Shown one piece after another: positions 9,178-18,484 of a DNA stretch of 64,000 nucleotides. The DNA lies in the NCBI RefSeq assembly GCF_018603515.1, contig NZ_JACATN010000002.1, forward strand, positions 372,001 through 436,000, written 5' to 3'. The stretch's first letter is position 1. Each line of letters opens with the position of its first letter. The notes under the pieces are model-generated. The model did no database searches. It was not told the origin of the DNA and was given only the letters and a program-made list of their open reading frames with translations. The stretch comes from Zobellia barbeyronii. GTDB lineage: Bacteria > Bacteroidota > Bacteroidia > Flavobacteriales > Flavobacteriaceae. The translations under genes and the position numbers were made by a program.

Positions 9178-12100
9178 ATGAATAAAATATTGTTTTTCTT
9201 AATCGCATTGTTATTATCCATTACGATTAATGCTCAAGACGAATATCAACCCAAAAAACTGATGGAAAGCTTTGAAGAAGGTATTCCCCCGGAACTTTCG
9301 GCGCTCGGAGGCCAATTAAGTATTGACTCCTTGCGTATGAAGCACGGCAAAAAATCCTTGAAATGGGATTGGAAAGGCAATGATGCCCTTATCCTCAATA
9401 CGCCTATTGGCTATCACAAGCAACGTGATCTATCTAAACTGAAACCTATCGGAAGGGACAAATATCTGATGAACGGCCACTCCAGTTATGACAACAAGGT
9501 CGTTCTTGAGTTTCCCCGTGGCTTTTTTATGTGGATTTATAATGAAGAGGCCAGCACTCGCCGTATTACTTTTCAATTTGGACGTGGTGATGTAGTAGAT
9601 TGTGAGTTTGAATATAACTTAGATTTTGTTGGTTGGCGTACGGTAAGCATAATGTATGACCGTGGAGATATGCGTGGCATTCCAAGACCTGATATGGACA
9701 AAATGACCATTCTATCCCCTAAAACCGGTAAAGGAACTTACTACATTGATGCCATAGGTCTTTCGTTGCCCATGAATCCTAAGACCATAAATGCCAATCC
9801 TCAATTGCCCTATATCAAACCCCATACACGATTGGTAACCCAATACGAACATCGCTTGTTCGAGTGGTCTCATAATACCCCTTCATTTCAATTAGAAAAG
9901 GTCACTCCAGAAATGGTAACAGCTCTTAATGCTTTGGATAAAAAAGCAGAAGAGTTTATTCTTCCATCGTATCAGCGAGAAGAACTGAAAGATGAATCGA
10001 TTCATAGTATAGTAAAACTCTACGAGCAATTCCAAATTAGGCGTGATGGCGATAAAATATATGGACTTCCATTAGTGAAAGGCAACATATATCCCGAGCA
10101 TTTTGCGGAAATGGGATTAGGTAAAAAGTTCAATGAAGGCTGCATGACCTGGAAAGAACATTTTTCAAAAGCGCTAATGAAAATTGCTTCACTGTACCGT
10201 TCTACAGAAAATGAACAAGACAAAGTCCGCTTAGAGGAAATGTTCATCAATTTATTCGACTATGGTGTAGACCAAGGTTTTGACGTTGGTGTAGGTCTTG
10301 GATGGATACACCATTATTCATATGAAATAAGGGAAGTTGGCCCTGCTTTTTATTTGATGCGTGATGTGTTGGAAAAGAACAATAGACTGGAGAAAGCAAT
10401 TGGCATCATGAAGTGGTTTCACGGTTTTGGTCAAGTGTATCGTGAGGATTTAGTATATGGAGTAAAAGACAGAGTTGCTGCTGATGCAGATGATTCCCAA
10501 GGTTTATTGAAACCACGGTTGTATTCCGCATTAATCATGAAAAACTCGCCCGAGAAGGTACGTGACTTACGACATTTCTCTTCTTTCTTTTCTAATATAA
10601 CAGCCAATTACGCAAATGGATTAGATGAGATATATAAACCAGACGGGGTTACGTTTCACCACGCTGGCCACGCCCAAGGCTATGGAGGAAGAGGTGTTGA
10701 CGGTGGTGTTTCTATTTTATATTTGCTAAGTCACTCGCCATTTAAAGCCTCTGTAGATGCACAGGCTAGAATGAAAAAAATAACTCAAACACTTTTTGAC
10801 TGCCTGTTTACCGATGATTTTGTGGGGCCTCGTGCTTTTGCTTCTATCCGATTTTCGAGTTATCAATTACCTAGTCAGTATTTCAACTTGCCTGCTCTAA
10901 TTGCATTGAGTGAGGATCAATATGACGAAAAAATGGCGGGCTTTTATAAGCAACTAATAGAAGCCAAAGAGAAGCCTACTCAAACAGATACCTATTGGAT
11001 GGAAAAACTGGAGCAAAAAGGGGAATTTAAAACCTATAATTACCCGAAATCTAGAATGTTATCTTATTCATTAGTAGGTACACGAAGAGAAAACAATGAT
11101 TGGATGGCAACGGTTAGAGGACACAGCAAATATGTATATCCGTATGAAAGTTGGGGACCAAGTTACTTTGCCTACCCAACATTCATTGCCAACGGATACC
11201 TTGATGTTAGCTACCCGGAAAGTTTGGACAGTACAACACCAAAAGAAGGCACATGGCATGATGGATACGATTGGCACCGTTGGCCAGGAGTTACCTCCGT
11301 TTATACTCCTTACGAACAAATAATAACCTCTCCGGGACAACATAGGGACGAAGGCGGGGAATATCCCTTCTCCGACCAAAGCTTTGTGGGAGGCGTAGAG
11401 ACTGTTGATGGGAATAGTGTGTTTGTATTTCCTTTTAAGGGTCATGACATGTTCAAACTACAATCGTTTACAGGTAAGAAATCCTATTTCTTCTTTGACG
11501 ATTTTGTAGTGTGCTTGGGTTCGAATATCAAAAGCGGAATTAAAGAGTATCCTGTAGAAACAACGATTCTTCAGAACAAAATACTTTCAGTTGACAACGG
11601 ACTGGTTACAAGTAATGGTACAATAGCCGAATTCCCTTTTAAAAATTCGTTGACCAAGACGAAACCATTTTGGCTGATTGATAATAGAAATACAGGGTAT
11701 TATATTCCCAAGGTTCCTAAAAATAGTTCGTTAACTATTCAGCGTGAAAACCAAACGAACCCTCAGTATCAGGCTAAAGGAACTACCAATGGTGATTTCA
11801 CAACAGTGTTATTCAATCATGGTATTGCTCCTCAAGATGCCGAGTATGACTACGCACTTATAATAGATGCCGATGAGAAAAAAATGGAGCGTTTTAATAC
11901 TGAAATGGCCAGTAAAAACAAACCTTACCAAGTTATTCAGCATAATGAAAAGGCTCATATTGTAAGCTCTCCTAAACATGCAACTACAGCTTACGCCATA
12001 TACGACGAACATGCAAAACTGGAATCTGGCTTGGTAAAATCCGTAAATCGTCCATCTACATTTGTTGTAAAAGAAGAGGCTAACGGAGTTAAACTAGCCG

Positions 12101-12384
12101 TATCCGACCCTGACTTAAATATATACGACGGTCAAGATGATTTAATGCCTGACGGAACCCGAATAGAGTCCTCTATATATGAACATGAATGGTATTACTG
12201 GCCAAGTCGTGCAAGCAAAGTACAGCTTACATTAAAAGGAGAATGGAAAATAAAAGAGCAAATAAAGGAAATGGAAACCGCTACTAACAAAAGAGCTAAA
12301 ATCATTTCATCCAACAAAAAAGAAACGGTTATAGAATTTGATTGTAAAGATGGCTTGAGTGCGGAAGTTTTACTAGAGCAATAA
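9178..12384 (+). CDS. Chondroitinase ABC-type polysaccharide lyase, copy B
   Basis: 1068 aa, with a signal peptide ending near INAQ. It is collinear with the preceding lyase throughout and clearly a tandem duplicate. The candidate catalytic motifs are kept: IHHYSYEIRE (about 376), HHAGHAQGYGGRG (about 493), VRGHSKYVYPYESWGP (about 645), YDWHRWPGVTSV (about 697). Differences cluster outside these, for example RHAGHTL versus HHAGHAQ, which may alter subsite preference. Its last codons form one arm of a terminator hairpin. Substrate inference: a uronic-acid polysaccharide whose unsaturated products go to the GH105 upstream. No susCD pair is linked to this operon in the window. Confidence 0.82.
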   Translation: MNKILFFLIALLLSITINAQDEYQPKKLMESFEEGIPPELSALGGQLSIDSLRMKHGKKSLKWDWKGNDALILNTPIGYHKQRDLSKLKPIGRDKYLMNGHSSYDNKVVLEFPRGFFMWIYNEEASTRRITFQFGRGDVVDCEFEYNLDFVGWRTVSIMYDRGDMRGIPRPDMDKMTILSPKTGKGTYYIDAIGLSLPMNPKTINANPQLPYIKPHTRLVTQYEHRLFEWSHNTPSFQLEKVTPEMVTALNALDKKAEEFILPSYQREELKDESIHSIVKLYEQFQIRRDGDKIYGLPLVKGNIYPEHFAEMGLGKKFNEGCMTWKEHFSKALMKIASLYRSTENEQDKVRLEEMFINLFDYGVDQGFDVGVGLGWIHHYSYEIREVGPAFYLMRDVLEKNNRLEKAIGIMKWFHGFGQVYREDLVYGVKDRVAADADDSQGLLKPRLYSALIMKNSPEKVRDLRHFSSFFSNITANYANGLDEIYKPDGVTFHHAGHAQGYGGRGVDGGVSILYLLSHSPFKASVDAQARMKKITQTLFDCLFTDDFVGPRAFASIRFSSYQLPSQYFNLPALIALSEDQYDEKMAGFYKQLIEAKEKPTQTDTYWMEKLEQKGEFKTYNYPKSRMLSYSLVGTRRENNDWMATVRGHSKYVYPYESWGPSYFAYPTFIANGYLDVSYPESLDSTTPKEGTWHDGYDWHRWPGVTSVYTPYEQIITSPGQHRDEGGEYPFSDQSFVGGVETVDGNSVFVFPFKGHDMFKLQSFTGKKSYFFFDDFVVCLGSNIKSGIKEYPVETTILQNKILSVDNGLVTSNGTIAEFPFKNSLTKTKPFWLIDNRNTGYYIPKVPKNSSLTIQRENQTNPQYQAKGTTNGDFTTVLFNHGIAPQDAEYDYALIIDADEKKMERFNTEMASKNKPYQVIQHNEKAHIVSSPKHATTAYAIYDEHAKLESGLVKSVNRPSTFVVKEEANGVKLAVSDPDLNIYDGQDDLMPDGTRIESSIYEHEWYYWPSRASKVQLTLKGEWKIKEQIKEMETATNKRAKIISSNKKETVIEFDCKDGLSAEVLLEQ

Positions 12385-12399
12385 ATTTCTCTAGTAAAA
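12368..12399 (+). terminator. Terminator hairpin after lyase operon
   Basis: TTTTACTAGAG (12368-12378) pairs exactly with CTCTAGTAAAA (12389-12399) around a 10-nt loop that includes the stop codon of the second lyase. It sits between converging genes and so may serve both strands. Confidence 0.6.
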
Positions 12400-12423
12400 T
12401 TTCACACTTGCAAAAACCTAAAA

Positions 12424-15400
12424 TTATACTTTTCTCCTATTTCTAAAATACGCCCATACCGCAATAATAACCATAAAGGCTGCTAGAAAGTAAACAAACT
12501 GAGGGATTGGCACTGGATCTCCAGCCGCATAACTATGTAATCCTGATAAGTAATAATTAACTCCAAAAGAGGTCATTATTATAGACCAGAAAGCGAACAT
12601 GCTTGCCACGTTAAGCACATATGTATTTCTTAAAGCAGGAATGAACCGTAGATGTAAAACAATGGCATAAACAATAATACTAATTAGAGCCCAAGTTTCT
12701 TTTGGATCCCATGCCCAGTAACGTCCCCAAGATTCATTGGCCCAAACACCTCCTAAGAATGTACCCACTGCCAGAACAAATAAGCCTATGGTCATTGAGG
12801 ATTCATTAATGTAGCTAAGTTCTTTTATTTTTAAATCTATAATATCTTTAGTTTTTGGCGTTCTAATAATCATTAAAATAAGCGCCATTAATCCCAAAAC
12901 AGCAGATAATGCCAAAGGTGCATAACTACTTACAATGGTTGCCACATGTACCTTTAACCAATACGATTTTAGTACTGGCATAAGATTGGTTATTTCTGGA
13001 TTTATCCAATCCAAATAACTCACAAATAATAACGCTCCAGAGAATAAGGTGGCAAGTGGTAATGCAAAATCTGACTTTCTAAAAACAAGAAAACCGCAAA
13101 GCATAAGTACCCATGCCACAAAAATCAACATTTCATAACCATTACTCCATGGGGCGTGTTGCGCCACGTACCAACGTAGAATAATATTTCCCGCAAAGAC
13201 TATGAAACTAAGAAGGGCTAGAATAATTAAAATATTCCAAACGTATTCTACACTTTTCTTTTGTGTAAAAATCTTTACCATAGCCAAGACCAACAATAGC
13301 AAACCTAATATAAACAACACCTGAAATAGCCAGAAATTCAGGTTTAAGTCATTGTACCACAACTCAGCTGCTATTCTTTTATCACTAGGGATTATATCCT
13401 CACCCAAGACATTCTGATACATACTAATATATCCCAATTTCTCTGATGCTCCTTCCCAATTCTGAGCGGCCACATCTGAGAAATAAGTCGGAATTATAGT
13501 TTTTGCAAAACGCCCGTCTTCTTCAGGAAAATCCTTAAAATCATGAGTGTAGGTAAACCACGTATTATTCTCATCTAGGCTATTAGGAAACACTTTTAAA
13601 TAGTTTCCAATAAATACATTGTAAAGGATATTAAAACGCTCATCTACTTTGATGACTTCTTTATCAAATTCATTACGCTCTGCCGGTTTCTTCTGATTCG
13701 CTTTTTCAACATCTTCTACAAAAATATATTTCCCAGTTTCCTCCAACAAATTCTGAAAGGATATTAGACCGTTTTCACCTAGCTTTAAATCTTCATATGC
13801 CGTCCCTAATTTTTTCTTATCAATTTTGATAATCGGAACTTGTTCCCAATACTTTGCAGAAACATGCATTGCCAAAAACGTTTGGTTAGCATCTAATTTT
13901 ACCGTTGCTCCATTTTGAGTAAGCTGAAAATAAGGCCTACCAGAAATTTTACGTAAAAACTCCGATGTAAGCGTGTTTATAGGTTTTATTCTACCATCTA
14001 AATCTTGCACCATAACCCTACCAAATAGTGCGGCATGGTCAACATCTATAATTTGTTCCGGACCACTCTCCTGCCCTTGTATGGCGCTAGCTTGAATCAT
14101 ACTAACACCCAAGAACAAGACTACTAAAAGTGCAGCTTTATTCTTCTTTAGTTTGTTCAACTTTTTATTTACTTCTGTAAATCTTGATCCTTTTCCAAAA
14201 AGCGTAAAGAACATACCTACACCCATTAATATATAACCCAAATAGGTAACCCAAGTACCTATGGCATCATGATTTACAGATAGCACCGTACCTTTCTCAT
14301 CCGTATCATAACTGGCTTGGAAAAAACGATAACCTTTATGGTCTAGCACGTTGTTCATGAATATGCGGTAAGGCGTTTTTACACCCTCATCTATAACTGT
14401 AACTTCACTTGCATATGCAGATGGACTTGTAGACCCCGGATACCGTTCTAATTGAAAATCATTTAGCTGAATAGAAAACGGAATTTCCTGAGGTTCGGCA
14501 CCATAAGAAAGTAGAATAGACAAATCATCAAATTCCGCTTTATGTTCTGTTGGCAGAAACCCCTGTCTATATAGTAAACTCGTAGTTTTTGTTTCTCCTG
14601 CAATATTGACATCTACCAACAATGCATCATCTTTATTAGGGTCGTTATCCTTTAATCTATCCGAAGTACTAACAATTTCTATTTTTGCTTTTGGATGATA
14701 TGCCGTTGGTACAAAAGAGGCATCTCCATCTCTATATAACGTCTTAAGTGTCATATTCATTAAGGTGTCTTTCTTGATTTTTCCCGCCGTTTGAGAGGCC
14801 ATAATAAAGAAGTCTAAATCTCTTGGCGTATACATTTTAAAGGCACCATCTTTTTCTACAATATTGATTACCCCTTCTCCTTCTGCCTCAAAACCAACTA
14901 AATGTTTATGCTCTCCTATTTGCTCAATTTCACCCTTTTGCAAGAATACGGTTTCCCTACCGTTCCCTGCAGTTACTACTAGCTCTAATAATGCCTTCCC
15001 TCCTTCTACATCATCTTCTATTTTTGGTAGCGCATCGGCAACAAACTTGTTGTACTTAATTACTATGGGTTTAGAATTGAAATCGGTTTCTATAGTAAAA
15101 TCATTATTTGTCAACGGAGAAAAACTCAACTTTTGAAGCACCACTTTTGTAGTCTTTCCATCAGATATTTTTGCTTTGACATAGTTGGCGTCAGATATAA
15201 TAATATTTGAAGAAGCACCCTCTCTAACACGCATTACACCGCCATAAGAAGTATATCTTGTAATACCGGCCCCAACAATAATGAGTACAAAAGACAGGTG
15301 AAAAAGAAGAATTGGCCACTTCTCTTTTCTCAGTAATTTATATTTAAAAATATTTAGAATAAAACTAATGCATAGCCCCACCATTACGAGTTCAAACCAT

Positions 15401-15546
15401 AGGGCATCATAAATTACTTTCCATGCCGTGGCGGTACCAAAATCATTCTCCACAAACGTAGCAACAGCCATTGACACCCCAAAGGTTAACAAAAGAAGTA
15501 GTGCCAAAATTGGTGAAGCAATTATTTTATATAGTTTTCTTCTCAT
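12424..15546 (-). CDS. ccsBA: Fused cytochrome c biogenesis protein CcsBA (ResB-ResC)
   Basis: 1040 aa. The N-terminal half is ResB/CcsB-like (membrane helices around residues 10-95, then a large periplasmic domain). The C-terminal half is CcsA-like, with eight or so helices and the haem-binding tryptophan-rich WWD motif ending WGRYWAWDPKETWA (about residues 935-950). System II cytochrome c biogenesis exports haem and attaches it to CXXCH. The fused form is usual in Bacteroidota and epsilonproteobacteria. It lies downstream of nrfHA on the same strand, and NrfA needs ligation at an atypical CXXCK site; this copy may be dedicated to that. A terminator hairpin ends only a few bases before its ATG (see 15553-15600). 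Confidence 0.93.
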   Translation of the reverse strand: MRRKLYKIIASPILALLLLLTFGVSMAVATFVENDFGTATAWKVIYDALWFELVMVGLCISFILNIFKYKLLRKEKWPILLFHLSFVLIIVGAGITRYTSYGGVMRVREGASSNIIISDANYVKAKISDGKTTKVVLQKLSFSPLTNNDFTIETDFNSKPIVIKYNKFVADALPKIEDDVEGGKALLELVVTAGNGRETVFLQKGEIEQIGEHKHLVGFEAEGEGVINIVEKDGAFKMYTPRDLDFFIMASQTAGKIKKDTLMNMTLKTLYRDGDASFVPTAYHPKAKIEIVSTSDRLKDNDPNKDDALLVDVNIAGETKTTSLLYRQGFLPTEHKAEFDDLSILLSYGAEPQEIPFSIQLNDFQLERYPGSTSPSAYASEVTVIDEGVKTPYRIFMNNVLDHKGYRFFQASYDTDEKGTVLSVNHDAIGTWVTYLGYILMGVGMFFTLFGKGSRFTEVNKKLNKLKKNKAALLVVLFLGVSMIQASAIQGQESGPEQIIDVDHAALFGRVMVQDLDGRIKPINTLTSEFLRKISGRPYFQLTQNGATVKLDANQTFLAMHVSAKYWEQVPIIKIDKKKLGTAYEDLKLGENGLISFQNLLEETGKYIFVEDVEKANQKKPAERNEFDKEVIKVDERFNILYNVFIGNYLKVFPNSLDENNTWFTYTHDFKDFPEEDGRFAKTIIPTYFSDVAAQNWEGASEKLGYISMYQNVLGEDIIPSDKRIAAELWYNDLNLNFWLFQVLFILGLLLLVLAMVKIFTQKKSVEYVWNILIILALLSFIVFAGNIILRWYVAQHAPWSNGYEMLIFVAWVLMLCGFLVFRKSDFALPLATLFSGALLFVSYLDWINPEITNLMPVLKSYWLKVHVATIVSSYAPLALSAVLGLMALILMIIRTPKTKDIIDLKIKELSYINESSMTIGLFVLAVGTFLGGVWANESWGRYWAWDPKETWALISIIVYAIVLHLRFIPALRNTYVLNVASMFAFWSIIMTSFGVNYYLSGLHSYAAGDPVPIPQFVYFLAAFMVIIAVWAYFRNRRKV

Positions 15547-15552
15547 ATCTCT

Positions 15553-15600
15553 CTAAAAAAAACTTATCCTCATACACTATAAGAGTGATGAGGATAAGTT
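15553..15600 (-). terminator. Intrinsic terminator/attenuator between nrfA and ccsBA
   Basis: On the minus strand AACTTATCCTCAT (complement of 15588-15600) pairs with ATGAGGATAAGTT (complement of 15561-15573); an inner CACT/AGTG extends the stem. The stem is followed by a run of eight or more T and then AGAGAGAT-ATG, the start of ccsBA. So a full intrinsic terminator abuts the ribosome binding site of ccsBA. Expression of ccsBA should then depend on read-through or on a promoter inside this segment. Confidence 0.75.
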
Positions 15601-15634
15601 ATATAGTTGTTTTTAATCTATCCGAATGCGAAAC

Positions 15635-17128
15635 CTAATTCATAGAAACAGACTTCGTTTCCATTTTAGCTTCACGAGCTTTAGCAGCTTCCATCCATTT
15701 AGGTAATAAGTTCTCTTTGAATTCTTTCTTTTCAGCTTCTAATTTCTCTATATCCAAACCAATATACTTCTGTGCTTTTTCTTTTGAAGAAATGTCTGGC
15801 ATATCTACTGGTTTGTTATGACCTAAATCTGCTAAAAGACGGGCGAGTTTAACTCTTGCTTCCGCAGCAATATCTAAACCTCCACCAATTACTCTAGCAA
15901 TTTCTACAGGAGAGTGAAAAGATGCACCATGAGATGCCGCTGAATAATCCCAACGCCATTGTCCGTGACGAATATCTTGTAAAATTGGTTTCATTTGTTC
16001 GTCCGTTGCTCCCAACTCCCAAGCTTTACCAGCTTCTACGTGTGCTTTAACCAATAAGTCCTCTAGTTTTATACGGTTTTCCGTTGCCTTGCGCTGACGC
16101 TCGTAAACGTTTTCCATTAACTTGGCCGACTCTTCTCTGTGACATGCTTGGCAAGCATTGGCCATATTATTTAAAGGAGATTGTACATGGTGGTCTGTAA
16201 ATTTCTGTCCACCTTCACTCTTATAAGGCATGTGGCAATCTGCACAGGAAACTCCCCTATCTGCGTGTACTCCCGTTTTAAAAGTTTCGTATCCAGGATG
16301 CTGCGCTTTTAACATTGGCGTCTTACTAATCTTATGTGTCCAATCTGCAAATGCTATATCATCATAATACTTCTCCATATCCTCAACAGCCATCCCATCT
16401 TTCCAAGGGAAAACTAAATATGGTACGCCTTCTTTGCCCGGCAAGTTTTTATTGAAATAGTATTCAACGTGACACTGAGCACAAACCAATGAACGCATTT
16501 CTTGGTGCGTAGCTTGGTTAATATCTTTGCCCATAGCATCAAAAGCTTCTACCAGTGCAGGACGCGTAATCTTAAGTTTCATATTCCCTGGATCATGACA
16601 ATCTGCACAACCAATAGGGTTTACGATCTCTTCTCCTTTATCTGCCCATTTACCTTTGTAAAATTCCGTTACGCCTATTTCACTCATTAACCTTGGTACG
16701 TCAGGGCCTTTACAAGTCCAACATGTTGCTGGCATTGGTCCATCTCCTTTTCCTTTTGGCCCACCGGTTCTTAAGCTATTTCTAATATCTTCAACTGCAT
16801 ATGAATGCCCTCTACCTTGATTGTAATCTTTAGAAAAACCATAACCGGCAAAAAGCACCACTAACCTTGGGTCTTCTTCCAATACATCTCGCATGGCAGA
16901 ACCTCCTTGAAAACTAGCAAATGTAGTATCTGCCGTTTGTAACCAAGACTGGTATTCTTGGGGATAGTTGTCTCCCCAAACTTTACTCCTAGGTTCGTTT
17001 TCACCAATATTTACCTTTGGTACATACTCGTATTTTGCCTCACTTTTTCTGTTGATTATACTAGAAGCCAATAGCCCTAATAAAAAAACAGCTATAATAG
17101 TTACTACAAATAAGACCTTGTTTTTCAT
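15635..17128 (-). CDS. nrfA: Ammonia-forming cytochrome c nitrite reductase NrfA
   Basis: 497 aa pentahaem enzyme. One signal/anchor helix lies at residues 4-22. Haem motifs are CWTCK (136-140, the active-site haem with Lys as axial ligand), CADCH (174-178), CAQCH (216-220), CADCH (295-299) and CQACH (326-330). VEYYF after the third haem provides the conserved Tyr, and HHVQSP (313-318) the active-site His region. It reduces nitrite to ammonium with six electrons in the periplasm. It is 11 nt downstream of nrfH, which supplies electrons from menaquinol. Confidence 0.97.
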   Translation of the reverse strand: MKNKVLFVVTIIAVFLLGLLASSIINRKSEAKYEYVPKVNIGENEPRSKVWGDNYPQEYQSWLQTADTTFASFQGGSAMRDVLEEDPRLVVLFAGYGFSKDYNQGRGHSYAVEDIRNSLRTGGPKGKGDGPMPATCWTCKGPDVPRLMSEIGVTEFYKGKWADKGEEIVNPIGCADCHDPGNMKLKITRPALVEAFDAMGKDINQATHQEMRSLVCAQCHVEYYFNKNLPGKEGVPYLVFPWKDGMAVEDMEKYYDDIAFADWTHKISKTPMLKAQHPGYETFKTGVHADRGVSCADCHMPYKSEGGQKFTDHHVQSPLNNMANACQACHREESAKLMENVYERQRKATENRIKLEDLLVKAHVEAGKAWELGATDEQMKPILQDIRHGQWRWDYSAASHGASFHSPVEIARVIGGGLDIAAEARVKLARLLADLGHNKPVDMPDISSKEKAQKYIGLDIEKLEAEKKEFKENLLPKWMEAAKAREAKMETKSVSMN

Positions 17129-17139
17129 ATTCCTCGTCT

Positions 17140-17736
17140 TTATTTATTCTTTTCTTTTTCTAACCAAGCAGGTATTACAGCTTCTTCTTGATCGGTTGGT
17201 AATGGTGCTATATTGTATCGTAATGTAGAAATACCTTGAACTTTTCCGTGTGGAATTTCCCTATGACAACTCCAACATTGTCTATCCGTTCTATTCTCGG
17301 CATGGTTATCTATCCAACCATCATATTTAGTCTGAGTAACTTGTTGCATATGACAACGTATACAGTTTGCCTGTACCACTTTCTGAGAGGCTTCTTGCAT
17401 TTTTATGACGTCCGGCTCTGCTCTTAATGTAAATATCGTTGCATGGTACAACCCATCTTTTGCTTTGAAGAAATACTTATTCACGACGTTATCATGAGGT
17501 ACATGGCAATCGTTGCAATTAGCCCACTCTCTATGTGAACTATGCATCCAACCATTATAAACTGGAGTCATAACATGGCAATTAACACATGCCTCTGGGT
17601 TATCTGACAAATAAGAAACAACCTCTCCTTCTTTAGCCAAGAACAAGCCTATACCAATAAATACAGCAATGAGAAATACAGCCGTAGTTCTCCATCCAGA
17701 ATTTTTTTGGGGTAGTATGTTAGGGGTTTCCTTCAA
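17140..17736 (-). CDS. nrfH: Cytochrome c nitrite reductase small subunit NrfH
   Basis: 198 aa of the NapC/NrfH family. A single N-terminal membrane helix (residues 16-34) is followed by four haem motifs: CVNCH (50-54), CNDCH (74-78), CIRCH (125-129) and CWSCH (154-158), the last followed by REIPHG typical of NrfH. It oxidises menaquinol and passes electrons to NrfA. First gene of nrfH-nrfA-ccsBA. An FNR-type palindrome lies about 110-120 nt upstream. Confidence 0.95.
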   Translation of the reverse strand: MKETPNILPQKNSGWRTTAVFLIAVFIGIGLFLAKEGEVVSYLSDNPEACVNCHVMTPVYNGWMHSSHREWANCNDCHVPHDNVVNKYFFKAKDGLYHATIFTLRAEPDVIKMQEASQKVVQANCIRCHMQQVTQTKYDGWIDNHAENRTDRQCWSCHREIPHGKVQGISTLRYNIAPLPTDQEEAVIPAWLEKEKNK

Positions 17737-17844
17737 TTTTGGCGGTTAATTTGAAACACGAAAATAATTAAAAAATACTTTATACATGCCTGATTTACAG
17801 TATTTGTTAACAAAAAATTAAGTTAAAAAAAATCCACCTATTTC

Positions 17845-17858
17845 ATGATCAATATCAT
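17845..17858. promoter_or_regulatory. FNR-type palindrome upstream of nrfHA
   Basis: ATGATCAATATCAT has the CRP/FNR core TGAT-N4-ATCA (17846-17857). It lies between the divergent nrfH and the small gene at 17919. On the nrfH side a near -7 element (ATTTTTTG, minus strand, G at 17811) lies 40.5 bases from the box centre. Confidence 0.65.
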
Positions 17859-17918
17859 ATTTTTTACCATAAAATAATCAGAAAACACCTACTGATAATA
17901 AACTTTAAATTGCCTACA

Positions 17919-18398
17919 ATGCTCAAAAAAAGAAATATCTTGCATGGTATGGGAATATTTGACTTTAGAGATCCGAGCAAAAGAAAAAAAAAGAGTGATA
18001 CGGTTACTATAGAATGTAATGCTAAGGAGATATTTCTTAATAATACGCTCATTAGTTTCCCTACTAACTACACAGTTCTAAAAAATCTATTTGGAGAGGC
18101 ATCACGTATTGAGCCTATTAAGCAAACAAAAAATAACGTGTATTTATGGGATGACCTTGGTATCTATTGTTCTACACCCGATCCTGAGAAAATGTTAATG
18201 CTCCTTTTGGTAGAAGACAACAGATACGGCCTAGGTCACCAACCCTTGAAAAATTTTACTGGAGATGTCATTATAGACGGTAAACCTATGCAAGAAACGA
18301 TTCAGAGCGTAGATACGGACAGACCTTATATGATACGGTCTATTATAAAGGAGAAAAAACAAGTAGCCATTGCACTTGGATGGAATCCCGGTGTTTGA
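17919..18398 (+). CDS. Small cytoplasmic protein of unknown function
   Basis: About 160 aa from ATG 17919; the frame also opens with TTG at 17910, and an ATG at 17949 (MGIFDF) is an equally good start. No signal peptide or membrane segment. The body (YTVLKNLFGEASRIE, YLWDDLGIYCSTPDP, and a run ending GWNPGV) resembles uncharacterised bacterial proteins of about 150 aa that I cannot assign a role. It lies between nrfH and the porin gene on the plus strand and shares the FNR-box region with nrfH, but a link to nitrite metabolism is only positional. Confidence 0.7.
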   Translation: MLKKRNILHGMGIFDFRDPSKRKKKSDTVTIECNAKEIFLNNTLISFPTNYTVLKNLFGEASRIEPIKQTKNNVYLWDDLGIYCSTPDPEKMLMLLLVEDNRYGLGHQPLKNFTGDVIIDGKPMQETIQSVDTDRPYMIRSIIKEKKQVAIALGWNPGV

Positions 18399-18414
18399 CG
18401 TCCATCTTTTATAG

Positions 18415-18428
18415 ATGATAAATGTCAT
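18415..18428 (+). promoter_or_regulatory. FNR-type palindrome upstream of porin gene
   Basis: ATGATAAATGTCAT is the exact reverse complement of the box upstream of napD (24034-24047); the identity extends to 16 bases on the left flank. Its centre (18421.5) is 36.5 bases from the last base of AATCTTTG (18451-18458), a -7-like element, which is the same spacing as at nap. Confidence 0.7.
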
Positions 18429-18450
18429 GTTTATTGAGGTTTAAATAGCG

Positions 18451-18458
18451 AATCTTTG
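18451..18458 (+). promoter_or_regulatory. Probable -7 element of porin gene
   Basis: AATCTTTG differs from the Bacteroidota consensus TAnnTTTG at one position. It is 27 nt before the ATG at 18485 and has no good TTG -33 partner, as expected for an activator-dependent promoter. Confidence 0.45.
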
Positions 18459-18484
18459 TTGCCAAATGTAATAAATCAACTATT

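Noticed and set aside
11071-11445. Antisense 124-codon ORF inside the second lyase
   Set aside because: Shadow of the lyase frame; cysteine- and tryptophan-rich translation without domain sense.
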